A stretch of 64,000 nucleotides of DNA, taken from NCBI GenBank assembly GCA_009869945.1, contig WIXG01000234.1, positions 1-64,000 on the forward strand. Direction: 5' to 3'. Shown piece by piece: positions 13,313 through 25,455 of the stretch. Every line of letters starts with the position of its first letter. Position 1 is the stretch's first letter. The stretch comes from Mesaphorura yosii (lineage: Eukaryota > Arthropoda > Collembola > Poduromorpha > Tullbergiidae). The position numbers were made by a program, and so were the translations under genes. The notes under the pieces were generated by a model. The model saw only the letters and a program-made list of their open reading frames with translations, had not been told where the DNA came from and did not search any database.

Positions 13313-13601
13313 GAATCCACAAGAGTCAGCCGCATACGAAGATACATTGGACCATTACAGGCCATTTAAGGAGGAAATTATGGCAATTTCGGACAATGCA
13401 GCCAATCTTTCGCCTGAGGATCGGAAAAAAATAGGTCAGCTGATGCAATTGGTAGGAGCAATCGACGGCTTAATGGGCTTCCTACCAAAAATTCAAGACC
13501 CAAATACTAGAGATACTATGATCGAGGATATTGTCGAGAAGATCAATCAGCTAAAGGACCTGGGTCAAGAGATGCCTGGGTTGAACGCCGTGGATTGGTA
13601 A
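13313..13601 (+). CDS. Terminal exon of a small helical protein, 5' incomplete
   Basis: An acceptor (TTCTTGTTGCAG) precedes an exon encoding about 95 residues with strong coding character: an acidic amphipathic helix region (YEDTLDHYRPFKEEIM), a central LSPEDRKKIGQLMQLVGAI and a C-terminal DIVEKINQLKDLGQEMPG, ending NAVDW. The protein may end at the TAA at 13599-13601, or a consensus donor (GTAAGT at 13598) may splice to an acceptor ending at 13813; both routes give Trp followed at once by a stop. AATAAA signals lie near 14012. Upstream exons, presumably with the start codon, were not identified and may lie beyond the transposon relic. Family not recognised. Confidence 0.5.
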
Positions 13602-15994
13602 GTAAAACAATAGGTCAAGTATTATACACCGAGTTTCATAGTGTCCGCTACTATAAATTTTAGTCGTAACCATAGAAACCCATAGAACTTGCTAAGTGAA
13701 CCCCTTTCAGTTCGCTAACTTATCGTGCTCGGTGGTGATTAGTTGATTGTAGTGTGGATATGTAAACTAAGGTCAATTCATGATCGTCACGACGACTCTT
13801 TTTGGATTTGCAGGTGATCAATTATACTGAATGAAATCAAAATCTTCCTTACGTCTCGGAAATTAGAAGTTGTCGTGGTTGGACGATGGCATCGTCATTA
13901 CTGTTTTCGTTGTACACACTAAATTCATCTAAGAAATTTATTATGCAAAAAATGCACTTGAAGATAATAATCTGGATTGATAATAATTTATACATTTTTC
14001 TAAGTTCTAAAATAAATACACTTTATCTTTGAATTTTCTGCATGGCAAACATTGCTAATAAAATTCTTCTTGCTTGCAAACTGGAAATCTTTGCCGTTTT
14101 TTCTAATGTACTAAAGTCTTACACGGAATATACGAGCACTGCTCCGCGCGGTCACTGAGCTCTGAACCAGGAAGACGACGAAGACCAGTGCAAGTACAAG
14201 TAAAACAAGTAGAATGGAGGGCAGCGGCAGCAAAACAGGCAATGATGAAATTTTGCAACCCGGTTTTATTTTCAAGATATGCGGAAATTTCACCGTGTCT
14301 GAAATTTTCTATAAAAAATATAAATTAAAAGATATGCCACTCATTTTACCGATTCTTTACTTTGAGTTTATTAATAATGGACTCAGAAATTGGCTGACTG
14401 GATTAAACGCAGTCAACTTTATGAATTTTATGTTCAATGAAACGTAAGAAATGCAAAGTTTATTGTTACTGTTGAATTCGCATTCGCAAGAAGCCATAAC
14501 ACTGCTACGCGGGTACACGGGGATGCGATGGTGGCATTTCCATTCATTGATCTGGCGAATGAGAATGCTGCTTTCGCTTGCGTTTTCATAAGAGAAGGGA
14601 AGAAGAGATTGAAAAATGGAATGCTAGTTTATACAATGTTTATGATAGCAATTTATCTCAGATTGAGTCCTCATAAACTACGAGTAAGCTCGTTGTCGTT
14701 ACGCGTTACCTTTCCAGAGTCTGAAATCCAGACCAGACTCCGCTCGGATTGCATGTGCACAAATTCACGAAGTATAAAAATATAAACAAATCATAGAATC
14801 AGTTTATCTCCAATAAAGAAAGACAGTAAACTCGTTGCATAACGAATACCTACGCTTTAGACAACCGTCTTGGGGTTCATCGGTTCAACTTTGGTTGAAG
14901 TTCCGGTGAGCATCATTGCCTTTCATAACATTTGCTCGAAGCATTTCACGTCCATGAACGATAACAATATTATACCAAAACAATCGATTTCTAGTTCTCG
15001 CAAACCTGACTCAAATGCAATCGAAACCGTCGAAACGAGAGAACGCTGTTCAAAACCGGCTTCACTCTTCAGAGAAATTATGAGGCTATTAACTTGTATG
15101 TATTGTTTTATTCTACACAATTGAATAAACTATAGAGAAAGTTCATAAACTTACTTGAAACTTAGAACAACACACAGCAAAGCGAAGCATTGGAGCCATG
15201 CTTTTGCTTATTTGCCCTTTGCCCTAAGCAACATTGAAGTGCTCAAAATGCAGAGCAGTGACTCGTAACGCCATCGAAGTTCAGAACACAAAACCAAATG
15301 CAAAGTCTCTCAAGTGTCAACACTGCGCTGCCATAATCTTCAGCACGTTACTCTTCTGCGAATGTGAATGCGGCTGACTTGCCGAATATTTTGACAAAAT
15401 CTATAGAAGCTTTGACATTGTGTGGCCCATTCTTCAGTTTTGCTATGATCTGCAAAAGTTGTATGTCATCTTCCCCAGATCAATTTTGGACATTTCACCT
15501 GGTGTGAATAAACCGAGTTCAGCATGAAAGGAGCACGACGCACTCAGCAAGTAGAGTCCTTGAGTTTTGAGTTGAATTTTAATTCATTCGGAATTTGTAC
15601 GAGTAGCTTATGAAGTTCCCAGTCATCGTGCTCCTGGATTCCGACAAATAAACTAAACGCATATCAAAGCAAAGCGGAGGTTGCCTGACGCCCGACTCGC
15701 GTCCAAAGTCCAAATGCAAGTAAAAGTCGAGCAGAACGCAAATTGATACTGACGAGAGCAAGCGAGAGAGAAAAATAAAGTTTTTAATTAACTTTCTCAA
15801 AGAAACCCCACATAAAATATAGACTCGCCGTACTCTTACGTTGAGTAGCGTAGCATTGCGTCGCTCGAGTCTCTCCTCCACGCGCAACTTAGTTTTTGTT
15901 CACCGTTTGCATTAATATGCAACAAAACAAATTCTGTTCTACTTCATTTGCTTTCGCTCGACTTTCACGAGAAGAAAGAAGGAAGTCCTCAGTC
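13602..15994. other. Intergenic, nothing identified
   Basis: AT-rich sequence with short open frames (for example 14214-14447 and 15896-15994) that lack splice support or domains. Confidence 0.4.
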
Positions 15995-16296
15995 ATGTCG
16001 AGCGTCTGGCGTCTTGGCTCTGATCTCTGCTCTTTTGACGATCCGCTGCGTGGCTGGCTTTACCTTGTTCTTTTGCTTGCTTTTGAAGTTGTACTCCAAC
16101 TAATTGTGAATGATTACCGCAGGCAAGTCATTAAAATTTTCAAGTCAACTTTCAGATTTTTGAAATGTAATTTTTCCAGAATTGGGATCCCGAATTCCGC
16201 CGCAAAGGCAAAGGAAAACTGGGACACCTGCGTTCAACGCGAGAAGGCACGGAATTTTCCATGCTCCCAAAGAAAAACGTCTTAATGAAAGATTGA
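15995..16296 (+). CDS. Candidate small one-TM protein
   Basis: A short exon (15995-16126) starts ATG-TCG-AGC and encodes a Cys/Asp-containing N-terminus followed by a clear membrane helix (LRGWLYLVLLLAFEVVLQLI) and NDYRRQ. The best continuation is an exon at 16180-16296 (acceptor TTTTTCCAG), reading NWDPEFRRKGKGKLGHLRST and ending LMKD, 82 residues in total. The donor would be GTCATT (weak); a GC donor (GCAAGT at 16123) is an alternative but shifts the second exon to a less protein-like frame. The pattern is a signal-anchor helix with a basic tail. Family not recognised; both exon and donor need transcript support. Confidence 0.35.
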
Positions 16297-17481
16297 ATGC
16301 GAAAAGTTTCTGCTTTCCTTGTCATTTACCACTACGAGGATCCGGCTTCCCATTCTCGTTTATGAGTATGACGCAAATAATCATAACATGACGGCTGAAC
16401 GCCTGAACCCGTGCCCGATTGAATCTGATTGGGTCGTTTCCTTTCGCATTTCTGTACTGCGCTCTATTCTGCGTAGGGCACGTATTGATGACGGTGTGCA
16501 ACTTTTTGCGCACAGGGGACGAATCTCCTTAATAATCTGGATTTGAACCTACCTGCAATGGCAAATTGGAAATACTTTCGCGTTCGTGAACTGTCATGTA
16601 TCTTGTCTCTCCTGTCGCCGTCGTCGCGAGTCGCCCTGCCAAGTAAAACTTTCGCCAGTTGGCCTTATCATAACGACAGCATACAGCAAGCACAGTAGCG
16701 CAGCGCACAAGCCAGGCTCATCAACAATCTCCAACTTTTGAGACTTGTCAAAAAGTCAGAAGTGTTATTCCACGAAAAGTGAGCGCGATACACTCTCACT
16801 GGAGATTTCCCTTCAATTGGAATGCGGACTTCAAAGCTGACATGAAACATTAATTAATTCGTAGAGTAATGCACAGTGCTCGTTTAAACTCTCTCGCGTT
16901 CATATTCATTTCTCCTGAAACCGCATTCAATGGACTCATTGCCATTTAATCGAGTGAATGAAGCGCATATTCCTTACTATTTGTCATGTTCGCCAAATAC
17001 AGAGAGGACGAAAATCTGTTTTAACATTTTCACTTTGGTACTAGCACGGTTTTGGAATTTTCTCGGAACAAAAGACACGGAAACCGAAATTCGATGGGCG
17101 AAAACCCACAAATTAATTACAATCCACACGTTAAATGCGGTATGGTACAACGAAACGCAGGGATGAGGTTTGAAAACACAACACTAGCAGTAATTAACGC
17201 CGTTTGTTTCAAGTATTTTACTAGGTCTATTTAGGTCTTCGTAGCTTTTAGTTCCCCAGGTCAGAGTTTTCATCTATTCAGCTGCACGCCTGGCATTCTT
17301 GTCGCCATACGGCCAGACTTGTCCGAAGGTTTCCATAATTTGCAGTGATCATCGGAATACGTTGTCTTTCTTGGGGCATGAAGACAGGTGCCGATAGTTT
17401 TGAATATCGCATGCCGTTCCAGGAAGTCCAGATATTTTGCTGGTGAAAAGTCATAAAACCAGAAGATTTATCAGTTAATCA
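16297..17481. other. Intergenic, nothing identified
   Basis: Short unrelated open frames only. Confidence 0.4.
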
Positions 17482-17859
17482 ATGATGGAGGACATCACAA
17501 GCGCGTCATGGCAAGTAGAAGGGCAACAGTTGCTCGTGAAACAATCATTTGTGAATGACTGTCTGGCTGAACTCCGCACTCAAGTTGTCGACGACCTCCA
17601 AAGCTGCGTATTTCTACGCGTTGTGCGTCTTGGGCCAGAACTTGTAAGTGAGAGCTTCATTTGTACAACAAAAGCGTTCACTTTCACCAACCGGCAATTT
17701 CTTGCAATGATTCTTTAGGATGATAAAAGCACGGGCTTGAATGTTGGATCGCTGGTCGCCCTGCACGCAGATGCGGTAGGGAAACCGCTGAAGCTGTCCG
17801 ATATCACTCCGCATTACATGATTCAATTCAACGATGTTATTGGCGTCCTAGAATTTTAA
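17482..17859 (+). CDS. Conserved-looking 100-residue protein, family unknown
   Basis: Two exons, 17482-17643 and 17719-17859, phase 0, donor GTAAGT and acceptor TTTAG, giving 100 residues. The start is the first of two tandem ATGs. The protein alternates hydrophobic and polar residues as in a small beta-rich (possibly OB-like) fold: CVFLRVVRLGPEL and LNVGSLVALHADAVGKPLKL, then ITPHYMIQFNDVIGVLEF at the C-terminus. I considered small OB-fold subunits (RMI2, TEN1, RPA3) but see no decisive motif. Its 3' end faces the THADA gene; its AATAAA at 17881 overlaps the region used by THADA transcripts. Confidence 0.6.
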
Positions 17860-17880
17860 GGAAGCTGCAACCATGCGATG

Positions 17881-17886
17881 AATAAA
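17881..17886 (+). terminator. Polyadenylation signal AATAAA
   Basis: Lies 22 bases after the stop of the gene at 17482-17859. Confidence 0.6.
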
Positions 17887-17929
17887 TTGGAGATGAAAAC
17901 GGAAGGTTTAAAATCAGTTGAAGTCGAAT

Positions 17930-17935
17930 TTTATT
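17930..17935 (-). terminator. Polyadenylation signal of THADA
   Basis: TTTATT on the plus strand, read as AATAAA on the minus strand, about 55 bases past the THADA stop codon. It lies within 55 bases of the oppositely directed signal at 17881. Confidence 0.55.
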
Positions 17936-17989
17936 GATCCCGCAATAAAATATGTCAAAAGTCAATGTAAAACAAGAGGTAATAAAAAA

Positions 17990-20900
17990 CTAATTGAATT
18001 CATCAAGCAGGAAGTCTATCACCGCATTCTGTATGCTGGCTTTGTCTGATTGCATGAAATTAGTCAATTTATCTGACAATGTGCACTTTTGAACAATTTG
18101 GCTTCTGCATAGCTCAAACAGCGTGAATCCATCATCAGATTTTAATGTCACCACCGAATTGCTCGCAAATTCGTACAAGTCGAGTTGTTCCTTGTGTAGT
18201 CTCGCGGTACGAAAGACATTCCTGCATTCATCACGTAACTTTGCGCGTTGGCCCAAAAACGCACGTACGATTTTGGCAAGTAGAAATGGTTCATTGAAGC
18301 TATTTATCTCGCTTTTGTCAAACAGCCGCTCCTCTTCACTCTGAAAAGTAAATCCATTAATGCATAAATTAGCCCGTTGTTTCTGAAGTGTAAGAGAAAG
18401 CAGCTTTGGTTTTAGTAAATTAGAGCTTTCCATCTTGGGCAATGCTGCTATAAATCACTCACGTCATCCGCTTCCTCTGCGACAATATAATCATCACGCA
18501 GAATTATTCCCATGAGCAGAGTCAGGCCTTCTTCCAAGTGATTCATAACAAAATCGTGGAAGAAGAGTTGAGTTAAATTTTCAATTAATTTGATATCACA
18601 AAATGTTCCAAATCCAGAGCTGAACTTTGAGTTAATTTCTTCACGTACGAAGTATTCATCATCCTGAGCCAAAATGAGGAGCGTGTACCACAGCTTGCAC
18701 TGCTGGCCCACTGAAAATGTAGAACAGCACGGTAATCAGGCCTCCTGCTTTTGTTGCTACTTTCATAACCTCACGTTCACTATACTTACAAGACTTGAAA
18801 TGATTTAATACCTGTGAACATGTTGAAATTATTGTCTGCCTTCAGATTCGGTAAACATTTTGCCACGCCAATTCGAATCTGATCGTGCGAATTTGAGTCA
18901 CATAAAAGGGACACCACATGGCAGAATCTTTCTTTATGATCCTGCATTGAACACAAGAAACATTTTTGAAACGAGATTCCTAAAGTAAATGAATCATCCC
19001 ATAAAATCTTACGTTCGACAAGTTCGCGTCAACTTTTGTAGCCAATTTTCCAAGTAATTCAGCTGCGTAGCCTTTGCAAGCCATCGTCCCGCTTTCCATT
19101 TCGCAAATATGTGAAACTTTCTCAAAAAATTCATGAACTATTCCGTCGCCACTGTCCAGCACGTACTTCAGCCAATCATTGTATACCGCGACCGGTATTT
19201 GGCAGAATAATTGTAGAAACAATTCTTCGATATTTCGCTGTCCCTCGTAGTAGAAGTCTGTCATTACGTATTTTCTGACCAAAACATTCAGGATGACGGA
19301 GCTTTCCTCTTCTTCAAACATTGTTGCCTTGTCGGAGCACAAAAATGACAAAAGTTGCTCGATGAAGATGAGATTTTCTTCCAAAATCCAGATGTAAACT
19401 GTTTTGCGATGACTTGCACACAATTCGTTCGGCCAAACGAGCCGTACTTTCACATCGTAAAGCTTTCTGTCTGCACTGGGCAAGTCAGGAATAGTATTTC
19501 GATTTTTAACAAGTCCGAAGTTGGCCTTGTAGCTGCTGAGGAGCTCGCTGAATAGGAGTTGAGCGTTTTGGCCAAGCTCGGCACAGATTTCAGCTAATGC
19601 TTCGTGAACCAAAGGATTTTCGCATCGCAAAACAGAAGAGTGCTTCAGTGATTTCACCACGTGGTCATTTAGTGCAACACTACGTCGTTCTAATGGAATT
19701 GCTTGATACACCGTGAAAATCTGCACAGATGAACAGATTATAACTTAACATGAGTTCAAACAAAATACGCCAGTCAACTTACTGCGCAAAGACCTCCGTG
19801 GATTTCATATGCATTCAAATTTTTCTCCATCAAATTATTTAGAATGGCATCGATTGTCTCGATTTGATTGGCCGGATCAAGAAGAAACGGGATCAGCGCT
19901 TTTGCCGCAATTTTGCGCACACGGACGTCTTCGCTTGCGCCACAATCGCGAATGCAGGGAATAAACTTCCGTAACTATGCGTTCGAAAAGTCAAACTAGT
20001 CAAACTGAAAACAAAGTAACATTTGCGTGGCTTTTTTGAAGATTCCTTACAGGAAAATGAGCATCTTCAATAACGCCTTTGGTCGCAAAAGAAGAAAGCA
20101 ACACCAGCACGTAAAAAGTGAAGTCTAAAAACTGCCCAGCCAAATTCTTCTCCTTCATTCTTTCGCCGCAGCTTCGAACTTCTCCCAGTAGGAACTCATA
20201 CATGTCAGGAAACTTTCTGAAAAATGTCGACGCACTCATGGAGTTTAGGAGTGGTCCAAATGTTCTACGTACGACAGCACCAAGCAACATGAGACCAGAA
20301 TTTTGTTCCTGTTTGTTCAAACGACGAAAGACAAAAATTAAATACTCCCTTGAACAGTAGACATTTCTTCTTTCTTACTCACCGGCCAGTAATTGCTTGC
20401 TTGGGCCTTAAAGGCCCTCCTCAATCCAGCTGGCACATATGGCACCATGGCCTTGTAAAAGGTTGAGTCACGGAACAGAGCGCGGAGAACATTCATAACG
20501 TGAATACGAACTTGGGGTGACTCCGACTCTTTGCTAAACAGTCCATTGACGTATTTGCAAATGAATGTTTCGTTATCGGCACCAGGAGCTAGAAGAGCCT
20601 TTACATGAGACAAATCTCACATTAAAAAATGTAGGCTTTGCGATTACGATACGAATTCAATTAATTTAATTTACTTGGAGGATGAAGGGAAGACCTGCGC
20701 TTCTTCGTGTTACCGACTTGGAGCTCATGAGGTCTTCGTCCAGGGCCATTCCCAGCCATTTGTCAATCAGGCTAGTCAGTGTTCTAGCGGTGGATCTGAA
20801 TAGTATACATTTCATGTCAATTACAAACAAGAACGGTGCGAAACCATCAATTTTTGAGTACGTGTAAAGACGGGCAGCAAGCAATTTAAATCCTACGAAG

Positions 20901-23900
20901 ATTTGTTCAAATACGCCACGATGCATCAAATTCTTCAGAAGGTAGAGCTGGTGATTTCCAATACTTTCAACTTGTTCGAAGCTAAGAATGTAGTCTGCCT
21001 TTTCTCCTTCCAAAGGGCACAAGGAGCACATTTCGTTCATGAGATGGCACGCGTCCCTCATCGAACGCCATGAACAAACCAGCATTTTTTGAGCCCCAAG
21101 TGAGCGAACCACAAGAGGTTGGTTTTCGTTTTCTTCTGGCCTGTCTGTAAAGAAAAGAATATCAAGTGATGCATTTGAGTTCGATAAAAACACAAGAAAG
21201 ACAAACGTGCATTACCAATTAGCGTTCCTTCCGGTGCTGCGCATCCCAGCAAGGGAAAGAAAATATGGTCAAGCTTAAAGCAGATATTTATCAGATCGCC
21301 GCAAAGTTCGCGATATTCTTTTGTCTTGGTCAAGTACTCATTTGATTCAGCGAGAATCATTCGAATGCAACTGATGTATCCATAAATGGCAATCTGACCA
21401 CTGACTTCCATCAAGCTGGTTTCTTCAATCATTTTCACGATTTCTTCCAGCTTTTGGCATAAGCGAGACAAAATGACCAGAGGAGGATATATGTTACTAC
21501 ACTTCTTCATTGTGAAAACAACGAAGTATCGACCAGAGACTGATTCTGGAGGTTTGACACTGCCACACATCGAGAAGGCGCTGTCCATGAGGGCCTCCGC
21601 AAAAGTTGGGTCCTATGCATATTGCGAAATATTAACATCTTGTAAAGCCGACATCGCACTTAAATGAAGTACCTGGAGAATTGGCAGTGGCATCTTTTCA
21701 AGAATTCTGAATCCTATGAGTTTGTTATGCTCGTACGAATCGTTCAACCAACCGACGTACTTCATGGTGTCACACTCCGATGTGGGGGCAGTGAAGAACA
21801 GCTCGAATTCGAATTGTGAGATGAATTCAGCTAAGCATTCCAGTGCCTGGCACCTTCTGGCAAAGTTTGCACCTGGAAAAAGCCCGTTCTCGTCGGTAAA
21901 AGACATCCAGAGCCACTTGAAGAAGTCATGATAGTTCTTCAGGCTTTCCGTGTCCTTTTTCTTTTTCAGAACTCTGAAGCTGTCCACTAAACGCCTTAGT
22001 AGCTGAAATTATAGAGGATCATATCACCAATTATGTCGTGGCGAGTACTAATCGCACGAACCTTCTTGAACAGAGAAAGATAATGCTGCCTGAAGGCTGG
22101 ACTTTGGCTAACAAGATTGTACTTGAGAAAGAGTTTGATGGACTCAAAATTAAAGGACGATATTGGGTCCGTAGTTTTTCTTGTCTCAACAATCAATGAG
22201 AACGCCGCAATTCTGGCCTGAAAGATAAAGTGCTTTCAGTACACGAAGTCTACCTTATACAACGACGAGAAGCACCTTTTACCTGCGAATTGCCAGACCA
22301 CAGCCAGGAGTTCAACACGCTCCTAGGAATGATACCTTGAAATGAATCTGGACTGCTTGACTGATGGGAAGTTACGTCCAGTTGAATTCCAAGTTCTGTA
22401 ACAATTTTAACTGCTTCAACCGCCAACTGCGTGGCTTCTGGCGAAGTCATTTGTTCCCCATTTATCTTTTTCAAAATGTACTTCATCAGCGCAGAAGTAG
22501 TATCCTTCTTGTTACTCTTCAGGAGTGCACAAATTATTGTTCTCTTCTGTGACCAGTTCGATTCACTGCGTTGGGCTTTGTGGGATAGAAAAAGGGGATC
22601 AATCCAGGTGGTGAACCATTCTTCAACTTCAAGAATCTCAAAGTGATAACCCATCAGCGCAAGATAGGTATCATTGGCCTGAAAGATTGGGGAGTGAGTT
22701 AATTGGCTAGCGAGCTGGTCAAAAGAGCAAGTCGACTAGACTTACGGCGTTTATGAAGATTCTCTCTGCGCTTAACAGCATTTCTGGTACAGATGTGATA
22801 AGTTCCAGTAAGCAGAGTGATTTGGAGGTACTTTTTGCTGTCCAACAGATTCCAGCCCATCTGACATGTGGTGGTTTGTGGAGAAAACGTTCTAAAAGTT
22901 GCTTCACAAGAGTGACCTTCTCAGGACCATCCATCACATCGTAAACTTTGGCTACCAGCGAAATTATGCACCGGCAACAACCTTTCACAGCGTCAATGTG
23001 TCCAGCCAAATTGTTCATAAGGAAGAATTCAATTTCCGGGAATAAATACTTGACTTCAATGAAAATCGAAGAATCCATTGCATTTAGCTTCAGCATCCAA
23101 GATTCTAGGATTCGAGCACAGCCCAGATTTACGGCCTCTTTTGTCCTAGGAAAACCACATACAAAAATTGTGATTTTCGAGACTTAGAGCCTATGGATGG
23201 AATTAGCTATAGATAGATAGTCTCACCCGTGCTCAATGTTGAGAATATTTTCTGCGATGCATTTTAACAGTATCAGGGAATTTTTGGAATCAGTTGGATC
23301 AATCAGGTTAAGAACTCCGAAGGCAACTGCAATTCTATTTACCGCTTGTCTTGAGAGTTGCAGGATTTCATTTTCAAGCGGACTTAAACTAGTCGCATCT
23401 CCAGAACCATCACGAGAAGAAAATATCTTGACAAAAAGTTGTAGTGCTGACCCCCCTTGTAAAATCTGCACTCCATGGCATGTCGCGAGCCCAGCACTGC
23501 ACTTAATGTCTAACTCACCCTCCAAGAACGGATTCTGGAGTAAATCACACATAACCTTTGTCAGCTGCACAACTTTATCGAGAGGCGAGATCGATAAGTC
23601 CTTCATCTTTTCACAACTCCGACACTTCAAGCCTGAATCCAATCTCTTGAGTACGCTCAAACTTGTCCTCACTGTTTTATGAATTAGTCCGAGAATTTGA
23701 TGAAGTGCCGTTGCAGAACGATTCAAATCTGGAGATTCTAGATGCTGCTTCAAATTACTTGTGATATAATCGAAAAATGTGGGCAGTAGAGGTTCCAATA
23801 AAATATTGTAAAGGTCGCCTCCATTAGGCTTATGATTTCTAGGAGCGTCTTTTGAGACAGCATTTAAGTTCGAGGCATTATTTGACGAGGTGCATATTTC

Positions 23901-24271
23901 TGACAATGACTTAATGAAGACTAAGGTGCTTTCATTCTCCGACCTCTCCCGTATCGAAGGGGCCGAGAGCTGGCGTTGTATGGAAGAAATGAAGGGCTGC
24001 CATATTGAAGTATTTGACCGGAATCCATTACAATTACAAGCGTCATGCGAGGAAGGTGACGCGGCCTCTGCAGCTTTAATTCTAAAGGTACATAATTTGA
24101 TACAAAATTGATGGTACTGTTTGGAGCAACGGCCGATCTGCAGTTTCGTAAAGATTTAACTTACAATGATTTTAATTCCCTGACGTTTGATTCGTCTGTG
24201 ACTTTAAATTGCGACAATTTTGATGCGAGGTCTGCATATTCATGATCCTGGCTCCGACGACCGGGCTCCAT
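17990..24271 (-). CDS. THADA: THADA, regulator of tRNA 2'-O-methylation (HEAT-repeat, DUF2428)
   Basis: A 1715-residue HEAT/ARM-repeat protein; THADA relatives (yeast Trm732) partner FTSJ1/Trm7 for 2'-O-methylation of tRNA position 32. Sixteen exons, phases consistent throughout: 24271-24165, 24081-23227, 23145-22746, 22678-22283, 22217-22062, 22002-21673, 21612-21216, 21144-20862, 20795-20675, 20598-20383, 20308-20051, 19974-19783, 19720-19013, 18941-18812, 18710-18463, 18340-17990. Family landmarks are PGANFARRCQALECL in exon 6, CSWRSMRDACHLMNEM in exon 8, TRRSAGLPFILQ at the end of exon 9 (about residue 1010, the hallmark DUF2428 motif) and RIHVMNVLRALFRDS in exon 10. The C-terminal exon has LFDKSEINSFNEP. 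The length is somewhat below the vertebrate protein (about 1950). Most introns are 50-100 bases. The gene is head-to-head with ANAPC13. Confidence 0.93.
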
Positions 24272-24883
24272 GATTTCTTCTCGATTTCTGAAATATCACA
24301 CGAGCATACACTTAGTTAATAGTCAAACCAAGTAGGTATTGTATCATATCATAACAAAGGGTCGAAGGGATTCATGTAATTAATTACATGCACGCGGGTT
24401 TATAATTGAAGCAGAAACAGTTTCGGGATCCCGATGATGGTGATGGGAAAAGGTGTTCTTGTTCCGTTAATCTTACTACTGGCTCATCAGATCATGAGGC
24501 AGACACAGGGAGGCTTCAGGTCCTACTAGTTCAGCGGTCTAATTTCTTCCCTTTTTCTGAATTTAACTGTTGAGCTTTTCCTGTCACTATTCACTCACCA
24601 AGTTAAAAGATCCAATTACACTTTACATATGAATTCGGCAAATTTGAAAACCATGTGTTCGTTCTCATTTTTGAACTCGTACAAACTGTTATGAACAAGG
24701 TAGAGGCTATTGAGTTTGGTTCTGTTTATAAACGAAAAGTTCAAATTCATACATTTCTGATTTCCAATTTCTTGCGGACAATTAGAAGATTTTACGACGA
24801 CGACTTCCGTCCTGACCCTGACCTGACGGCGCAGTGATCGACGGAAGTTCCTGGTTTGAGTTTGACTGCTCTTCGAATTAATT
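24272..24883. promoter_or_regulatory. Divergent THADA / ANAPC13 promoter region
   Basis: A 612-base gap between two opposite start codons must hold both 5' UTRs and promoters. I see no TATA box that stands out; this is inferred from gene order only. Confidence 0.4.
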
Positions 24884-25193
24884 ATGGATTCGCAAGTAAA
24901 ATTGGACTGGTATCGAGCAAGTGTCATCGACAACCGATGGAGACAAGACACCTTATCACCAGGAGAGGTAAGCCATAAGTCAATCGTGAAATTCAAAGAC
25001 TTGTAGCTCAATTATTATTGCATTTTATTTAGCTCGAACTCTAGCGCAACTTATTTGTCATTTTCAGACTGATTCTCAGAATGACCTACCCGAAATGGAC
25101 ACTGGAGATCAAATTCCGTCGTTGACACCAAAACCACCGGAACCAAAGTGGCCAGATGTGGCATTGTCTCAACTCATGGCTCTTGCGCAATGA
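24884..25193 (+). CDS. ANAPC13: Anaphase-promoting complex subunit 13
   Basis: Two exons, 24884-24967 and 25068-25193 (GTAAGC...TTTTCAG, phase 0), encoding 69 residues. APC13/SWM1 is a small, largely unstructured stabiliser of the TPR arm of the APC/C ubiquitin ligase. The family pattern is complete: N-terminus MDSQVKLD, then VIDNRWRQDTLSPGE (metazoan form: IDD.WR.D.LP.E), a Leu-Pro-Glu in the acidic linker, and a C-terminal KWPDVALSQL (family KWTDLAL..L). The length is close to the human protein (74). An AATAAA follows at 25376. Confidence 0.9.
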
Positions 25194-25375
25194 ATGGATT
25201 GATGATTTCCCACTGGCGTAGACTGCTGAAAGAGAAGTTACCTGGATTGATTAAAATGAAGTGAAGTATTGTAAATTAACTTACGTGAAACTTTAAGTTA
25301 AAATGCTGTTCTCATTGTTAACTTTTACTGAATACGGACTTTTCAACTCTTAATTACATTGGAATTGACACGGGG

Positions 25376-25381
25376 AATAAA
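25376..25381 (+). terminator. Polyadenylation signal AATAAA (ANAPC13)
   Basis: Part of AATAAATAAAA, 183 bases past the ANAPC13 stop. Confidence 0.6.
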
Positions 25382-25431
25382 TAAAAACTGTGATTGTGCC
25401 AGTAAAATTGTAATTTTGTAATTCTGGTCAC

Positions 25432-25437
25432 TTTATT
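25432..25437 (-). terminator. Polyadenylation signal of the F-box gene
   Basis: TTTATT (AATAAA on the minus strand) only 19 bases beyond the F-box gene stop codon, and about 50 bases from the ANAPC13 signal on the other strand. Confidence 0.55.
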
Positions 25438-25455
25438 TTGGTAGTTGTGATGTGA

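Noticed and set aside
14214-14447. 77-codon frame with Phe/Asn-rich sequence
   Set aside because: AT-rich translation without homology or splice signals that define an exon.
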